A stretch of DNA of 37,298 bases from Gemmatimonadetes bacterium 13_1_20CM_4_69_16 (GTDB taxonomy: Bacteria; Gemmatimonadota; Gemmatimonadetes; Gemmatimonadales; GWC2-71-9), in contig MNIR01000009.1 in the NCBI GenBank assembly GCA_001919865.1, forward strand, positions 1 through 37,298. Reading direction: 5' to 3'. Positions 7,158 through 15,086 of the stretch are shown here, piece by piece (position 1 is the first letter of the stretch; every line of letters begins with the position of its first letter). Both the position numbers and the translations under genes were made by a program. The notes under the pieces are model-generated. The model did no database searches. It was not told where the DNA came from and was given only the letters and a program-made list of their open reading frames with translations.

Positions 7158-9806
7158 TTACTCCTGCGCCGTGAGTAGCTCTCGAAACGGCGGGTAGTCG
7201 CGCAATGCCATGAGCGACGGGTAGAGGTGCATCACCCCGCCGCGCGGATACCCCTGAGCGTACGCCTCCTGCACCAGCGCGACCGCGGCGTCCCGCTCGC
7301 CGACCACGGCGTGGATCCGCGCCCGCCACATCGTGTGCCTCCCGTAGAGATAACGCGGGCTCATCGCCTGCAGCGTCCGGTCGAAGCGAAGCGCCTCGTC
7401 GCGCTTCCCCTCGCGCGCCGCCACCACCCCGAGAAAGCCCAGGAAGGTCAAGTGATCGGGCGGGTCACCCGTGATGGCGGAGAACCACCGCATACTGGAG
7501 TCGCGCGCGCCGAGCACCCGCTCCGCCGCGAGGTCCTCCAGCAGGCGGCGTGTGGTGTCCAGCTGCCCGGTCTGGTAGTACGCGATCGCGAGACGGAACC
7601 GGTTGGCGACTGAGCGCACCTCGGCAGGGGGCCGGCCTGCCAGCCACCGCAACGCCCACATACTCGCGGCCGGTGCGTCGCCCCCGTGATCGTGCGCCGC
7701 CAGCTCGAATGCCGCGAGAAGGCCGATGTCGGCAGGGGACCAGCCCGGCTGTGGGGGGAGGCTCGGCGCCTCGCTGAGCCGGGCGGTGATGTCGGCGGCG
7801 CGCCCCAGGGCGGCGAGCGCCCGTACTTCGGCCGCGAGCACGGTGAGCTCGGCGGGGTGGCGCCGCCGCCCTTCGAGCGCCTCCTTCAGCTCGCGGCGAT
7901 AATCACCCAACAGGTGATGGGAGAACGACAGATAGAACCAGTAGACCGACCAGCCGCGGAACAGGCCGCGATCGGGCCCGAGCGTGGTCAACGCCGCCAA
8001 CATCTCGCGCGGGCGATTGAGCGCGAGCGCGCCCTGCGCCACCAGCCACAGCGTCTCCGAATTCGGCGCCATGGCGGCCATCTCGCGCGCCGTCTCGAGC
8101 GCTCGTTGCCGGTCACCCCGAGCCTCGGCGAGCACCCACGTCAGGTAGCGCTGGTCGAGCGGAGCGAGGCGCCCGGGAGCGCGCTCGACCGCCTGGGCGA
8201 CCGAATCCGCCGTGGCGAACTCATCCAGGTCCAGGTACTCGTGCGCCGCAAAGATCAACGGTAGCCGGAAGGTCGTGTCCTCCAGCGCAGCGCGCCGGAA
8301 ATGGTCGATGGCACCGTGTGGGTCAGACTGCACCATGCGGTCGAGGCCCTGGATGAATTCCTGGTACGACGGGAAGCTCGGCGGCTGGCCGGCGGACTTG
8401 GCCCAGAAGCTGAGGCGCGAGTCGAACAGGATCGCGAGCGCGGCCATCACCCGCTGCCGTACCGCTTCCACGGCGGCGAGCGGCTGCGAGATCGGCCCCG
8501 CGACCGGCTCGAGCGCGCGTAACACAGTCCCGTCCTTCGCAGCGGAGATCTGGACCTGAAACCGGACGCTGTCGCCCTGGCGGTAGTAGGCGCCGGAGAC
8601 CACCGTGCCGGCGCCCGTCTCGCGCCCCAGCGTGCGCAGCGCGGCGGCGTCGAGGTGGCCCGCGTCCCGCGCGCCGGGTCCACGCGAGGAGGTCATGACC
8701 GACACGGACGGGACGACCTCCACGAGCCCCGTCTGCGCGAGCCCCTGCGTCACCCAATCGGACGCCATGTGGCCGAGGTTGTCCAGCGACGAGTCGCCCG
8801 TGTGGTTTTCGATCACCGCGACCACCACGCGCCGGTCGTTGAGACCGGCAGCCGGGTGGCGCACGGCCAGGACCACCGCGGCGGCCGCCGCCGCGACCGT
8901 TCCCGCCGCCAGCCCGATGCGGCGCCCCCGCCGGCTGGCGAGGATCCCTCGCCTCGGCACGCTGGTGCGATGGGCCCGCCCCCCGAGCGCCTCGGCGAAC
9001 TCCGCCGCCGTGGCGAACCGGTCGTCGGCGAGCGGCGCGAGCGCCTGGGAGATCGCGTGCTTGACACCGCGCGCGACGCGCCCCTCCACTCGACGCAGCC
9101 CCTCTGACGATTCGAGGGCTCCCCAATTGCGGATGAGTCGCTCGGCGAAACTCGGCAGCGGCGGCTCCCCTGCCAGCATTTCGAACAGCACACACCCGAG
9201 GCTGTACACGTCGGTGCGGGCGTCCAGATCGCCACTGCCCAGCGCCTGCTCCGGGCTCATGTAGCCGGGTGACCCGATCGCCTGGCCGGTCTGCGTGATG
9301 GTCAGCGCGCCGGCGGCGCTGATCGCGCGCGCGATGCCGAAATCGGCGACGATCGCGTGGTCCCCCGGTAGCAGGATGTTCTCAGGCTTGATGTCGCGGT
9401 GGATGATCCCTTGCGCGTGCGCGAAGGCGAGCGCGTCTGCCACGTCGCGGGTGATGTGGAGCGCGGCCTCGAGCGGGAGCCTGTGCTCGCGCAGCAGGCG
9501 GTGCCGCAGCGACTCGCCTTCGACGTACGGCATCACATAGTAGAACAGCCCAGCGGCTTCGCCGGCGGCGAAGATCGGTACGATGTGAGGGTGGCTGAGC
9601 TTCGACGAGAGATCCACTTCGCGGATGAAGCGCTCGCGCAGCAGACGGTTGCTCAACTCCGGGTCGATGACCTTGATCGCCACCCGGCGGTGCGGGTGCT
9701 GCTCGACGGCCAGGAAGACGCGTGCCATACCGCCGGCGCCGATCAGGCGCTCGATGTCGTAGTGCGGGGCGAGGCTTTCGCGTAAGGCGTCGAGGACGTC
9801 GGCCAT
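7158..9806 (-). CDS. Membrane Ser/Thr protein kinase with TolB-like and TPR-like sensor region
   Basis: An 882-residue protein. Residues 1 to about 280 form a PknB-type kinase with all key elements: glycine loop IGAGGMARVF (22-31), VAIK lysine 45, HRDIKPEN (catalytic Asp 137), DFG (154-156) and a YMSPEQ activation segment. A basic stretch and one membrane helix (about 300-320) follow. Next comes a TolB/FlgO-like segment (VVVAVIENHTGDSSLDNLGHMASDWVTQGL, quoted in part). The rest is helical repeats resembling TPRs (for example ALETAREMAAMAPNSETLW). This layout suggests a kinase controlled by an extracytoplasmic region; targets are unknown. ATG 9806 is the start. The gene follows a hairpin at 9840-9869 that separates it from the upstream aminopeptidase-like gene. 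Confidence 0.9.
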   Translation of the reverse strand: MADVLDALRESLAPHYDIERLIGAGGMARVFLAVEQHPHRRVAIKVIDPELSNRLLRERFIREVDLSSKLSHPHIVPIFAAGEAAGLFYYVMPYVEGESLRHRLLREHRLPLEAALHITRDVADALAFAHAQGIIHRDIKPENILLPGDHAIVADFGIARAISAAGALTITQTGQAIGSPGYMSPEQALGSGDLDARTDVYSLGCVLFEMLAGEPPLPSFAERLIRNWGALESSEGLRRVEGRVARGVKHAISQALAPLADDRFATAAEFAEALGGRAHRTSVPRRGILASRRGRRIGLAAGTVAAAAAAVVLAVRHPAAGLNDRRVVVAVIENHTGDSSLDNLGHMASDWVTQGLAQTGLVEVVPSVSVMTSSRGPGARDAGHLDAAALRTLGRETGAGTVVSGAYYRQGDSVRFQVQISAAKDGTVLRALEPVAGPISQPLAAVEAVRQRVMAALAILFDSRLSFWAKSAGQPPSFPSYQEFIQGLDRMVQSDPHGAIDHFRRAALEDTTFRLPLIFAAHEYLDLDEFATADSVAQAVERAPGRLAPLDQRYLTWVLAEARGDRQRALETAREMAAMAPNSETLWLVAQGALALNRPREMLAALTTLGPDRGLFRGWSVYWFYLSFSHHLLGDYRRELKEALEGRRRHPAELTVLAAEVRALAALGRAADITARLSEAPSLPPQPGWSPADIGLLAAFELAAHDHGGDAPAASMWALRWLAGRPPAEVRSVANRFRLAIAYYQTGQLDTTRRLLEDLAAERVLGARDSSMRWFSAITGDPPDHLTFLGFLGVVAAREGKRDEALRFDRTLQAMSPRYLYGRHTMWRARIHAVVGERDAAVALVQEAYAQGYPRGGVMHLYPSLMALRDYPPFRELLTAQE

Positions 9807-9839
9807 GGGGCCAACTTAGCTTTCGACGCTAGTGGAGGC

Positions 9840-9869
9840 GAGCGAGCCGCGCGGGCGCGCGGCTCGCTC
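9840..9869 (-). terminator. GC-rich hairpin downstream of the M29-like gene
   Basis: A perfect 13-bp stem, GAGCGAGCCGCGC with GCGCGGCTCGCTC, closes a 4-nt loop. It lies 27 bp after the stop of the M29-like gene and 33 bp before the kinase ATG. No T tract follows on the minus strand, so it may be a pause or processing site rather than a classical intrinsic terminator. It is the only structure in the 90-bp gap. Confidence 0.5.
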
Positions 9870-9896
9870 CAACATACCGGTGGGCCCGCCCTCGGG

Positions 9897-11072
9897 TTAC
9901 TTCAGTCGCCCGTTCTCCACCACCACCTTGTCGTCGACCGTGACGGAAGCGCCGCCCAGCTGACCGGCGTAGGCGAAGTCCGAGTTGTTGCTCCCGCCGG
10001 CAAACAGATCGTTGCCGAGGACGACCGTCACGGCTCCGGCTTGCGGCCACACGACCGCTCCGGTCGCAAGCGGGACGTTGATGCCGGGATTTAGTCCGAT
10101 GTCGATCAAGCCGAACAGGTCTTTGCCCGAGCCGCCCGCGTCATAGTCAGCCTTGAGGGGCGCAAGCCCCGACGCGGCGGTCATGCTGGTCAGCTTGCCG
10201 CGGCTGAAGACCAGCGCCAGAGCCCTGACGATCTGCCCGCGCCACAGGGTCTTGTCGATCACCACCTTGCCTTCGGCACTGCCGGGAACGCCCGCGATTT
10301 GGAACTCGCCGGCAGGCAGCCAGGTCAGCAGCGCCGCTCCACCTTGTTGGGCTTGCTGCTCCGTCAACGCCCCGGCGCTGATGTTCGGCGTACGGTCGGT
10401 CACTTCGAACGTCAGGCTGGTGCCGTTCGGATGTGTGAGACGGACCATCTTGCCACCGGCGAACGCGGCGCGCAGCCGCTCCCCCGCGGCGGCGGTCTGC
10501 TCCGGCGGGACTGCGACGGCTTTCCAGAACCCAGCCGCGAGCCGTGCTTGCGAGATTCCCAGCCGCTTGGCGAGGGTGCGGGTGGGATACAAGCCGTTCC
10601 CGAGATTGACGAAGTGGGTATTGCGCTTGAGAAACGCCTCAAACACCGGGGCGTTGGCCTTGGACCGGGCGGCGATTCGCTCCGGCGGAACGCCCTTGAG
10701 CAAGCCCTCGGTCTCGCCGAAGTCGATGGCGATCTGCCCGTCGAACAACTTGGCCATCCCCATGCCGAGCGTCTGTTCCTGAGCGTCGTATTTGGCGGGG
10801 ACCTCATCGTAGGACCGCCGGATGAGGCGCTCGCTCCAGATCGACAACACCGGCTGGAGGCCCAGCTTTTGGGCTTCGATGGCGAGATCTTCCATCAGCG
10901 CGGCGTCGCGCACGCTGCCGCTGATGAGCACCGTCTGTCCTTCTTTCAGCCCGGTGCTCGTCACCAGGTTATGGGCGACGGCCTTGAGCTGGGACTTGGC
11001 GGCTTGCTGAGCGGGGACCGCGGTGGCGACCACGGCGCCCGTGAGGAGGAGGAGAGCGAGTCGTTGGGTCAC
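9897..11072 (-). CDS. Secreted M29-like aminopeptidase relative, metal site degenerate
   Basis: A 391-residue protein with a signal peptide (LALLLLTGAVVATAVPAQQ). Its fold resembles M29/leucyl aminopeptidases of the kind with LPAGE, GSAEG, an xGxNP block and a terminal HxD. It has LPAGEFQIAGVPGSAEGKVV at about residues 252-271 and IDIGLNPGINV near 325. However, the positions usually Glu before the GxNP block, His before the LGN block, and His of the final HxD read Leu/Asp, Thr (AVTVVLGND) and Ser (NNSDF). Only the LPAGE glutamate is clearly kept. Export is also unusual, since most relatives are cytosolic. It may bind rather than cleave peptides. GTG 11072 is supported by a strong AAGGAGG site 6 bases upstream. 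It lies 20 bp after serA on the same strand. Confidence 0.7.
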   Translation of the reverse strand: MTQRLALLLLTGAVVATAVPAQQAAKSQLKAVAHNLVTSTGLKEGQTVLISGSVRDAALMEDLAIEAQKLGLQPVLSIWSERLIRRSYDEVPAKYDAQEQTLGMGMAKLFDGQIAIDFGETEGLLKGVPPERIAARSKANAPVFEAFLKRNTHFVNLGNGLYPTRTLAKRLGISQARLAAGFWKAVAVPPEQTAAAGERLRAAFAGGKMVRLTHPNGTSLTFEVTDRTPNISAGALTEQQAQQGGAALLTWLPAGEFQIAGVPGSAEGKVVIDKTLWRGQIVRALALVFSRGKLTSMTAASGLAPLKADYDAGGSGKDLFGLIDIGLNPGINVPLATGAVVWPQAGAVTVVLGNDLFAGGSNNSDFAYAGQLGGASVTVDDKVVVENGRLK

Positions 11073-11092
11073 GGTTGCCTCCTTGGAGTGGC

Positions 11093-12688
11093 TTAGTCCC
11101 CGAAATACGCCAGCCTCACGTCCAGCACGTCCGGCGCGCGCCCGAGGTGCTCCAGCACGCCGTTAGTCAGTGGCTGGTCGACGGTGATCGCCGCCAGCGC
11201 GTCCGTGCCCGGCGTGGCGCGCCGGGCCTGGTGGTAACTGCCGATGTTGATCCCCGCCTGACCCAGCAGCGTCCCCACCCGCCCGATGACGCCGGGCACG
11301 TCGCGGTTCTTGATCACGAGCATCCATCCCTCGGGGGCCACGTCGATATGGTAGTCGTCCACCCGGATCACCCGGCCGTGGCTGTTCCCCACGAGCGCCC
11401 CGGCGACGTGCACCCGGCCACGCCCGGTCTCGAGCGTCACGCCCAGCGTGGTCTCGAACCCCGGCTCGGGGGTCCCGGTCTTGCGCGCGTGGCGGATGCC
11501 GCGCTCCTCGGCGATGAGCAGCGCGTTCACGAGGCTCACCGGCTCCACGTTCATTGCCGAGAGCAATCCCTCGACGGCGGCGATCAGCACGGGCCGGGGC
11601 GCCGCCTCGTCTTTGCCGCCGTAGTCCACTTCGACTGCGGTGACCGGACCGTCCACCAGCGCGAGCGCCAGGCGCGCCAGCCGGCGCGCCAGGTCGAGCA
11701 GCGGCCCGAGCCGCCGCAACAGGTCGGCCGAGATGCCGGGGACGTTGAGCGCAAACGACAGGTCCCCGGCGACGAGCGCCTCGCGCACGGCGGTGCAGAC
11801 CTCGAGGCTCACCCGCTCCTGGGCTTCCGCCGTCGACGCGGCGAGGTGGGGGGTGAGGATCACCCGCTCGAGTTGCCGCAGCGGCGCGTCCTTGGGCAGC
11901 GGCTCGACGGCGAACACGTCGATCGCCGCACCGCGGATGCGCTTGGCCTGCACCGCCTCCGCCAGCGCCGCTTCGTCCACGAGCTCGCCGCGCGCGGTGT
12001 TGATCAGCACCGCCGTCGGCTTCATCAGCTGCAAGCGCGCGGCATTGATCAGATGGTGCGTCTGCTCGGTATGCGCCACGTGCAGCGTGACGACGTCGGC
12101 CTGGCGCAGCAACTGATCGAGTGGAAGGAGCTTGATCTGGAGCTCGGCGGCGCGCTCGGGGGCGAGATAGGGATCGTGTCCCACCACCTGCATACCGAAC
12201 GCCCGCGCGATCCCGGCCACGTGGCCGCCGATTCGCCCCAGCCCCACGATCCCGATCGTCTTGCCCCGGAGCTCCGTTCCTTCGAACCGCTTGCGGTCCC
12301 ACTCCCCGCGCCGCATCGCCTCGGCCGCCCAGGGGATGTGCCGCACCAGGCCGAGCAGCAACCCCATGGCGTGCTCGGCCGCGCTCACCGTATTCGCCCC
12401 CGGCGCGTTCATCACGGCGATCCCGCGGCGCGTCGCGGCCGGGACGTCGATGTTGTCGACGCCCGTCCCGGCGCGGGCGATCACCTTGAGGTGCGGCGCG
12501 CGGGTGAGCAGGTCGGCGGTGACGCGCGTCTCGCTACGCACGATCAGCGCGTCCGCCCCGGCGAGCGCCCGCTCCAGCTCTTCGCGCGGCTTCCCCGCGA
12601 AGCTCGCGACTTCCACGTCGGGGGTCGCGGCGAGGAGGGCGAGCCCTCCCTCCGCTACACGGTCGGCGACGACCACGTGGTGTGTCAC
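11093..12688 (-). CDS. serA: D-3-phosphoglycerate dehydrogenase
   Basis: A 531-residue enzyme of the long bacterial PGDH type, oxidising 3-phosphoglycerate to 3-phosphohydroxypyruvate with NAD+, the first step of serine biosynthesis. It has the substrate and NAD domains (RAGTGVDNIDV, nucleotide loop GIVGLGRIGGHVAG, NTARGELVDE with the catalytic Arg, and TPHLAAST with the catalytic His), then an allosteric intervening domain and a C-terminal ACT domain (NRDVPGVIGRVGTLL). The start is GTG 12688, whose GTGA overlaps the stop of the upstream aminotransferase (12685-12687). The frame stays open to 13228, but that part is a shadow of the aminotransferase. The ACT domain suggests feedback control by serine. 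Its partner aminotransferase is immediately upstream; serB is not in the window. Confidence 0.96.
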   Translation of the reverse strand: MTHHVVVADRVAEGGLALLAATPDVEVASFAGKPREELERALAGADALIVRSETRVTADLLTRAPHLKVIARAGTGVDNIDVPAATRRGIAVMNAPGANTVSAAEHAMGLLLGLVRHIPWAAEAMRRGEWDRKRFEGTELRGKTIGIVGLGRIGGHVAGIARAFGMQVVGHDPYLAPERAAELQIKLLPLDQLLRQADVVTLHVAHTEQTHHLINAARLQLMKPTAVLINTARGELVDEAALAEAVQAKRIRGAAIDVFAVEPLPKDAPLRQLERVILTPHLAASTAEAQERVSLEVCTAVREALVAGDLSFALNVPGISADLLRRLGPLLDLARRLARLALALVDGPVTAVEVDYGGKDEAAPRPVLIAAVEGLLSAMNVEPVSLVNALLIAEERGIRHARKTGTPEPGFETTLGVTLETGRGRVHVAGALVGNSHGRVIRVDDYHIDVAPEGWMLVIKNRDVPGVIGRVGTLLGQAGINIGSYHQARRATPGTDALAAITVDQPLTNGVLEHLGRAPDVLDVRLAYFGD

Positions 12689-13764
12689 GTCATCAGCCCG
12701 TCGAGCAGCGCCAGCAGCTCCTCGAGCGCGCCCACGGTGTGGTCGCCCATGTGGCCGATCCGGATCGTCGTCTCTTTGAGAGGCCCGTATCCCGCGCCGA
12801 TCGTCCAGCCGGCTTCCTTGAGCCCGCCCACGATGGCCTTCGCGCTCTTTCCCTCGGGGACTTTGAGGCACGAGACGGTCCAGCTGCGCCGCCCCTCGCG
12901 CGGCAGATACGGCACGCCGCGCTGCTCGCTCCACGCTTCCACGCGCGAGCGCATCGCGTCGTGCCGCCGCCAGCGGGCTTCGACCCCTCCGTCGCGCTCG
13001 ATGCGTGCGAGCTGGGTCTCGAGCGCGTACAGGAGCGAGATCGCGGGCGTGTTGGTGGGCTGGTGCTTGACCGTCGCCTCCGTGAAGCTCACGAGGTCGA
13101 AGTAGAGCCCGCGGTTGGGGAGGGTCTTGGCGCGCTCGAGCATGCGCTCGGACGCCACACCCAGAGCCAGTCCAGGCGGGAGCGCGAGTGCCTTCTGGGA
13201 TCCGGTCAGCGCGAAGTCGAGCTGCCACCGATCGGTCTCGACGGGTGAGCCGGCGACCGACGTCACGGCGTCAGCCAGCAGCAGCACGTCGTCGAATTCG
13301 CGCACCACCGCGGCCAGGGCCTCGAGGTCCTGCAATACGCCGGTGGACGTCTCGGAGTGGACCACGGTGACGGCGTCCACAGGAGAGCGGCGCAGCGCAT
13401 CGCGCAGCATGTCGGGCTCGACGGCGCAGCCCGGCGGCACGTCGAGCCGGAGGCACTCCTTACCGCAGGCCTGCACCAGCTTGGCGAATCGCTCGCTGAA
13501 GGACCCGTTGACGAGCGAGAGCGCACGCCGGCGGACGCCGTTGCGCGCGGCCAGCTCCATGAACCCCGTGGCCGACGTGGTACCCACCAGAACAGTGCGC
13601 GACGTGCGGAACAGACGGGCGAGCGGCAGCTGCATCCCCTGGAGCAGCCGCTCCATGGCGCCCGAGCGGTGCCCGATCATGGGCCGCACGAGCGCCGCCA
13701 GCACCTCGGGATGCACGTCGGTGGGGCCGGGAAGAAAAAAACGCCCGAAGGCGGGCGCGGTCAT
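12685..13764 (-). CDS. Class V aminotransferase, probable phosphoserine transaminase
   Basis: A 359-residue PLP enzyme of the serine-pyruvate/alanine-glyoxylate transaminase family. It opens with FFLPGPTDVHPEVLAAL (substrate loop). PLP binds at Lys 191 in FALTGSQKALALPPG, and the cofactor aspartate is in LLLADAVTSVAG (165). In many bacteria and archaea this type makes phosphoserine from 3-phosphohydroxypyruvate. The direct 4-bp overlap with serA supports that role, although serine-glyoxylate transamination is possible. ATG 13764 overlaps the nicotinamidase-like stop by 4 bp (ATGA). Codons 3-10 contain a terminator-like hairpin followed by seven T, including two TTT codons, uncommon in this GC-rich setting; this could make downstream transcription depend on translation. 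Confidence 0.88.
   Translation of the reverse strand: MTAPAFGRFFLPGPTDVHPEVLAALVRPMIGHRSGAMERLLQGMQLPLARLFRTSRTVLVGTTSATGFMELAARNGVRRRALSLVNGSFSERFAKLVQACGKECLRLDVPPGCAVEPDMLRDALRRSPVDAVTVVHSETSTGVLQDLEALAAVVREFDDVLLLADAVTSVAGSPVETDRWQLDFALTGSQKALALPPGLALGVASERMLERAKTLPNRGLYFDLVSFTEATVKHQPTNTPAISLLYALETQLARIERDGGVEARWRRHDAMRSRVEAWSEQRGVPYLPREGRRSWTVSCLKVPEGKSAKAIVGGLKEAGWTIGAGYGPLKETTIRIGHMGDHTVGALEELLALLDGLMT
13735..13757 (-). terminator. Terminator-like hairpin plus T7 inside the aminotransferase start
   Basis: On the minus strand CGCCCG, loop CCTT, CGGGCG is followed directly by TTTTTTT (forward A tract 13735-13741). This is a textbook intrinsic-terminator layout with a short 6-bp stem, and it lies at codons 3-10 of the aminotransferase. 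Ribosomes starting at ATG 13764 would cover it, so it may terminate only when translation fails, giving polarity or attenuation for serA. Confidence 0.5.
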
Positions 13765-14426
13765 GCGGTGGCGCGGGCGAGCGCTGCGACCAGCCCTTCC
13801 TCCACGACTTCCTTCGTTGTGACGAGCCGCACCCCTTCATCACCCCACTCCCGCAGCAGGTGCTCGGACGCGTCCCGGTCGATACCGCGGACCGCGTCGG
13901 TGACGACGAACAACCGCGTGTGAGGCCGGTGCTCGAGCAAGCCTTCGACCGCCGCCTTGTCGCACACGTCGGTCGCTACGCCGTACACCACGATGTCCTC
14001 CGGGTCCAGCACGTCGACGACGGTCATCACGTTCTCGTTCGTGAACACGTCGAAGCGGTGCTTGTGGAACAGAATGTCGCCGCGGTGCGCGCGGACGCGG
14101 TCGCCCAGCGTCTTGGGATCAATCCGGGCCGGCTCGATCACGAGCGGGTCGCGCAGTGTCGTCTCCGGGATCTTCTTCTGCCCGGGCGTCCCCCGCAAAC
14201 AGTGTGCCGGGAACGTGGTCTTCCAGTCCGGCGTGGCCGAGATCTCGGCGTGGCCGACCACGTGATCGTCGGCGCTGGCGATGACCCGGATCCCGTGGGC
14301 GTGGGCGTAGTCGGCGAGCTTCTTGAGGTTGGGAATGATCTGCTCGGCCTCGGGCACATACAGCTTGCCGTCGGCGCGCATGAAGTCGTATTGGGTGTCG
14401 ACGTCCCAGAAGATGACGCGGGGCAT
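13761..14426 (-). CDS. Isochorismatase-fold hydrolase, nicotinamidase-like
   Basis: A 221-residue cysteine hydrolase with a nicotinamidase-like active site. The catalytic triad candidates are Asp10 (DTQYDF), Lys122 (LFHKHRF) and Cys155 (GVATDVCDKAA). The metal-ligand region reads SADDHVVGH, then FPAHCLRGTPGQKKIPET, very like the DxH...H and HC.xGTxG pattern of PncA enzymes. It would turn nicotinamide into nicotinate. A nicotinate phosphoribosyltransferase gene lies 6 kb away in this window, completing a salvage route to NaMN. ATG 14426 has AAGGAG 7 bases upstream. Being first in the run with the aminotransferase and serA, it links a cofactor-salvage enzyme to serine synthesis. Other amide substrates remain possible. 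Confidence 0.85.
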   Translation of the reverse strand: MPRVIFWDVDTQYDFMRADGKLYVPEAEQIIPNLKKLADYAHAHGIRVIASADDHVVGHAEISATPDWKTTFPAHCLRGTPGQKKIPETTLRDPLVIEPARIDPKTLGDRVRAHRGDILFHKHRFDVFTNENVMTVVDVLDPEDIVVYGVATDVCDKAAVEGLLEHRPHTRLFVVTDAVRGIDRDASEHLLREWGDEGVRLVTTKEVVEEGLVAALARATA

Positions 14427-14458
14427 GCCGGGCTCCTTGCCGCAGGACAGCGTGGGGA

Positions 14459-14487
14459 ATCTCTCCGAGGATGTAGGAACGTGTCAA
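14459..14487 (-). promoter_or_regulatory. Possible promoter before the nicotinamidase-like gene
   Basis: A perfect TTGACA (14487-14482 on the minus strand) lies 17 bp before AGAGAT (14464-14459), a poor -10 match. It is in the 96-bp gap between the arg operon end and the ATG at 14426. The -35 is convincing, the -10 is not. Confidence 0.25.
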
Positions 14488-14522
14488 CAGGAGGGAGGAA
14501 AGGCCAAGGCTACAGGCCTGTC

Positions 14523-15086
14523 CTACAGCCGCAGCACCACCGCAACCTCATCACAACAGTTTTGGCGCGGACACCTGGCGCAATCCGCCCACACCTTGAG
14601 CGGGAAGTGCTCCTTCTCGGCCAGGACGAAACCGAGCTTGAGGAAGAACGTCGGCTTGCGCGTCAGCGCCAGCACTTCGGCGATCCCGTGGGCGCGCGCT
14701 TCCGTGATGAGCGCCTCCGTCAGCGCCCGGCCCACGCCGCCGCCCTGGTAGCTCGCGGCCACGGCGAGCCCCGCGACCTCCGCCAGCGCGAGCGAGTAGA
14801 TCTTCAGCGAGCCGCACCCCACGATGCCGCCACCGGGCTGCTCGGCCACGACGTATTCCTTGATGTGCCGGCACAGGTCGTAGTTGCTGCGGGGCAGCAG
14901 GTCGCCGGTCGCGACGTAGGGCGCCATGAGCGACTCGAGGGCCGGGACGTCGGCCAGGGTGGCCGGGCGCACCTGACGGAGCAGGGAGCCGGGAGCAGTA
15001 CCTTCCGGGGCGATGTGAAGGTCCGGCTTGCGACGGAGGGAACTGCTCCCGGCGCCCTGCTCCCCCAGGATCGGCAGCGCGCTCAC
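14523..15086 (-). CDS. argA: N-acetylglutamate synthase-type GNAT acetyltransferase
   Basis: A 187-residue GNAT protein acetylating glutamate with acetyl-CoA, the entry step of arginine synthesis, in the short form lacking the amino-acid kinase domain. The domain starts near residue 38 (VRPATLADVPALESLM) and contains VAGLAVAASYQGGGVGRAL, ALTRKPTFFLKLGF and CPRQNCCDEVAVVLRL, a C-terminal Cys-rich ending typical of this group. GTG 15086 overlaps the argD stop (GTGA, 15083-15086). About 30 residues between the start and the domain are encoded by a palindromic repeat (14978-15063) also found in the metallophosphoesterase gene, so they look inserted rather than conserved. It is the last gene of the arg operon. 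Confidence 0.87.
   Translation of the reverse strand: MSALPILGEQGAGSSSLRRKPDLHIAPEGTAPGSLLRQVRPATLADVPALESLMAPYVATGDLLPRSNYDLCRHIKEYVVAEQPGGGIVGCGSLKIYSLALAEVAGLAVAASYQGGGVGRALTEALITEARAHGIAEVLALTRKPTFFLKLGFVLAEKEHFPLKVWADCARCPRQNCCDEVAVVLRL
14978..15063. repeat. Intragenic palindromic repeat, copy 1 (in argA-like gene)
   Basis: Left arm 14978-15002 and right arm 15039-15063 are inverted copies matching at 23 of 25 positions (GGAGCAGGG[A/C]GCCGGGAG core), with a 36-nt spacer. Positions 14981-15001 match the reverse complement of 28592-28612 at 20 of 21. The element lies in frame and encodes the non-conserved stretch with GEQGAGSSS and EGTAPGSLL before the GNAT domain. It resembles in-frame palindromic elements of other bacteria in behaviour, though I know no named family with this sequence. 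Confidence 0.7.

Noticed and set aside
11075-13105. 676-codon plus-strand open frame opposite serA
   Set aside because: Its His/Arg/Pro/Gly-rich product, with no domain, is typical of the complement of a high-GC gene; serA explains the region.
12689-13228. In-frame upstream extension of serA to 13228
   Set aside because: It overlaps the aminotransferase gene out of frame and encodes Arg/Ala-rich, non-family sequence; GTG 12688 with a GTGA overlap fits better.
14507-14529. Inverted bases around ACAGGCCTGT at the end of the arg operon as a terminator
   Set aside because: The stem is interrupted by mismatches and the following T run is weak.
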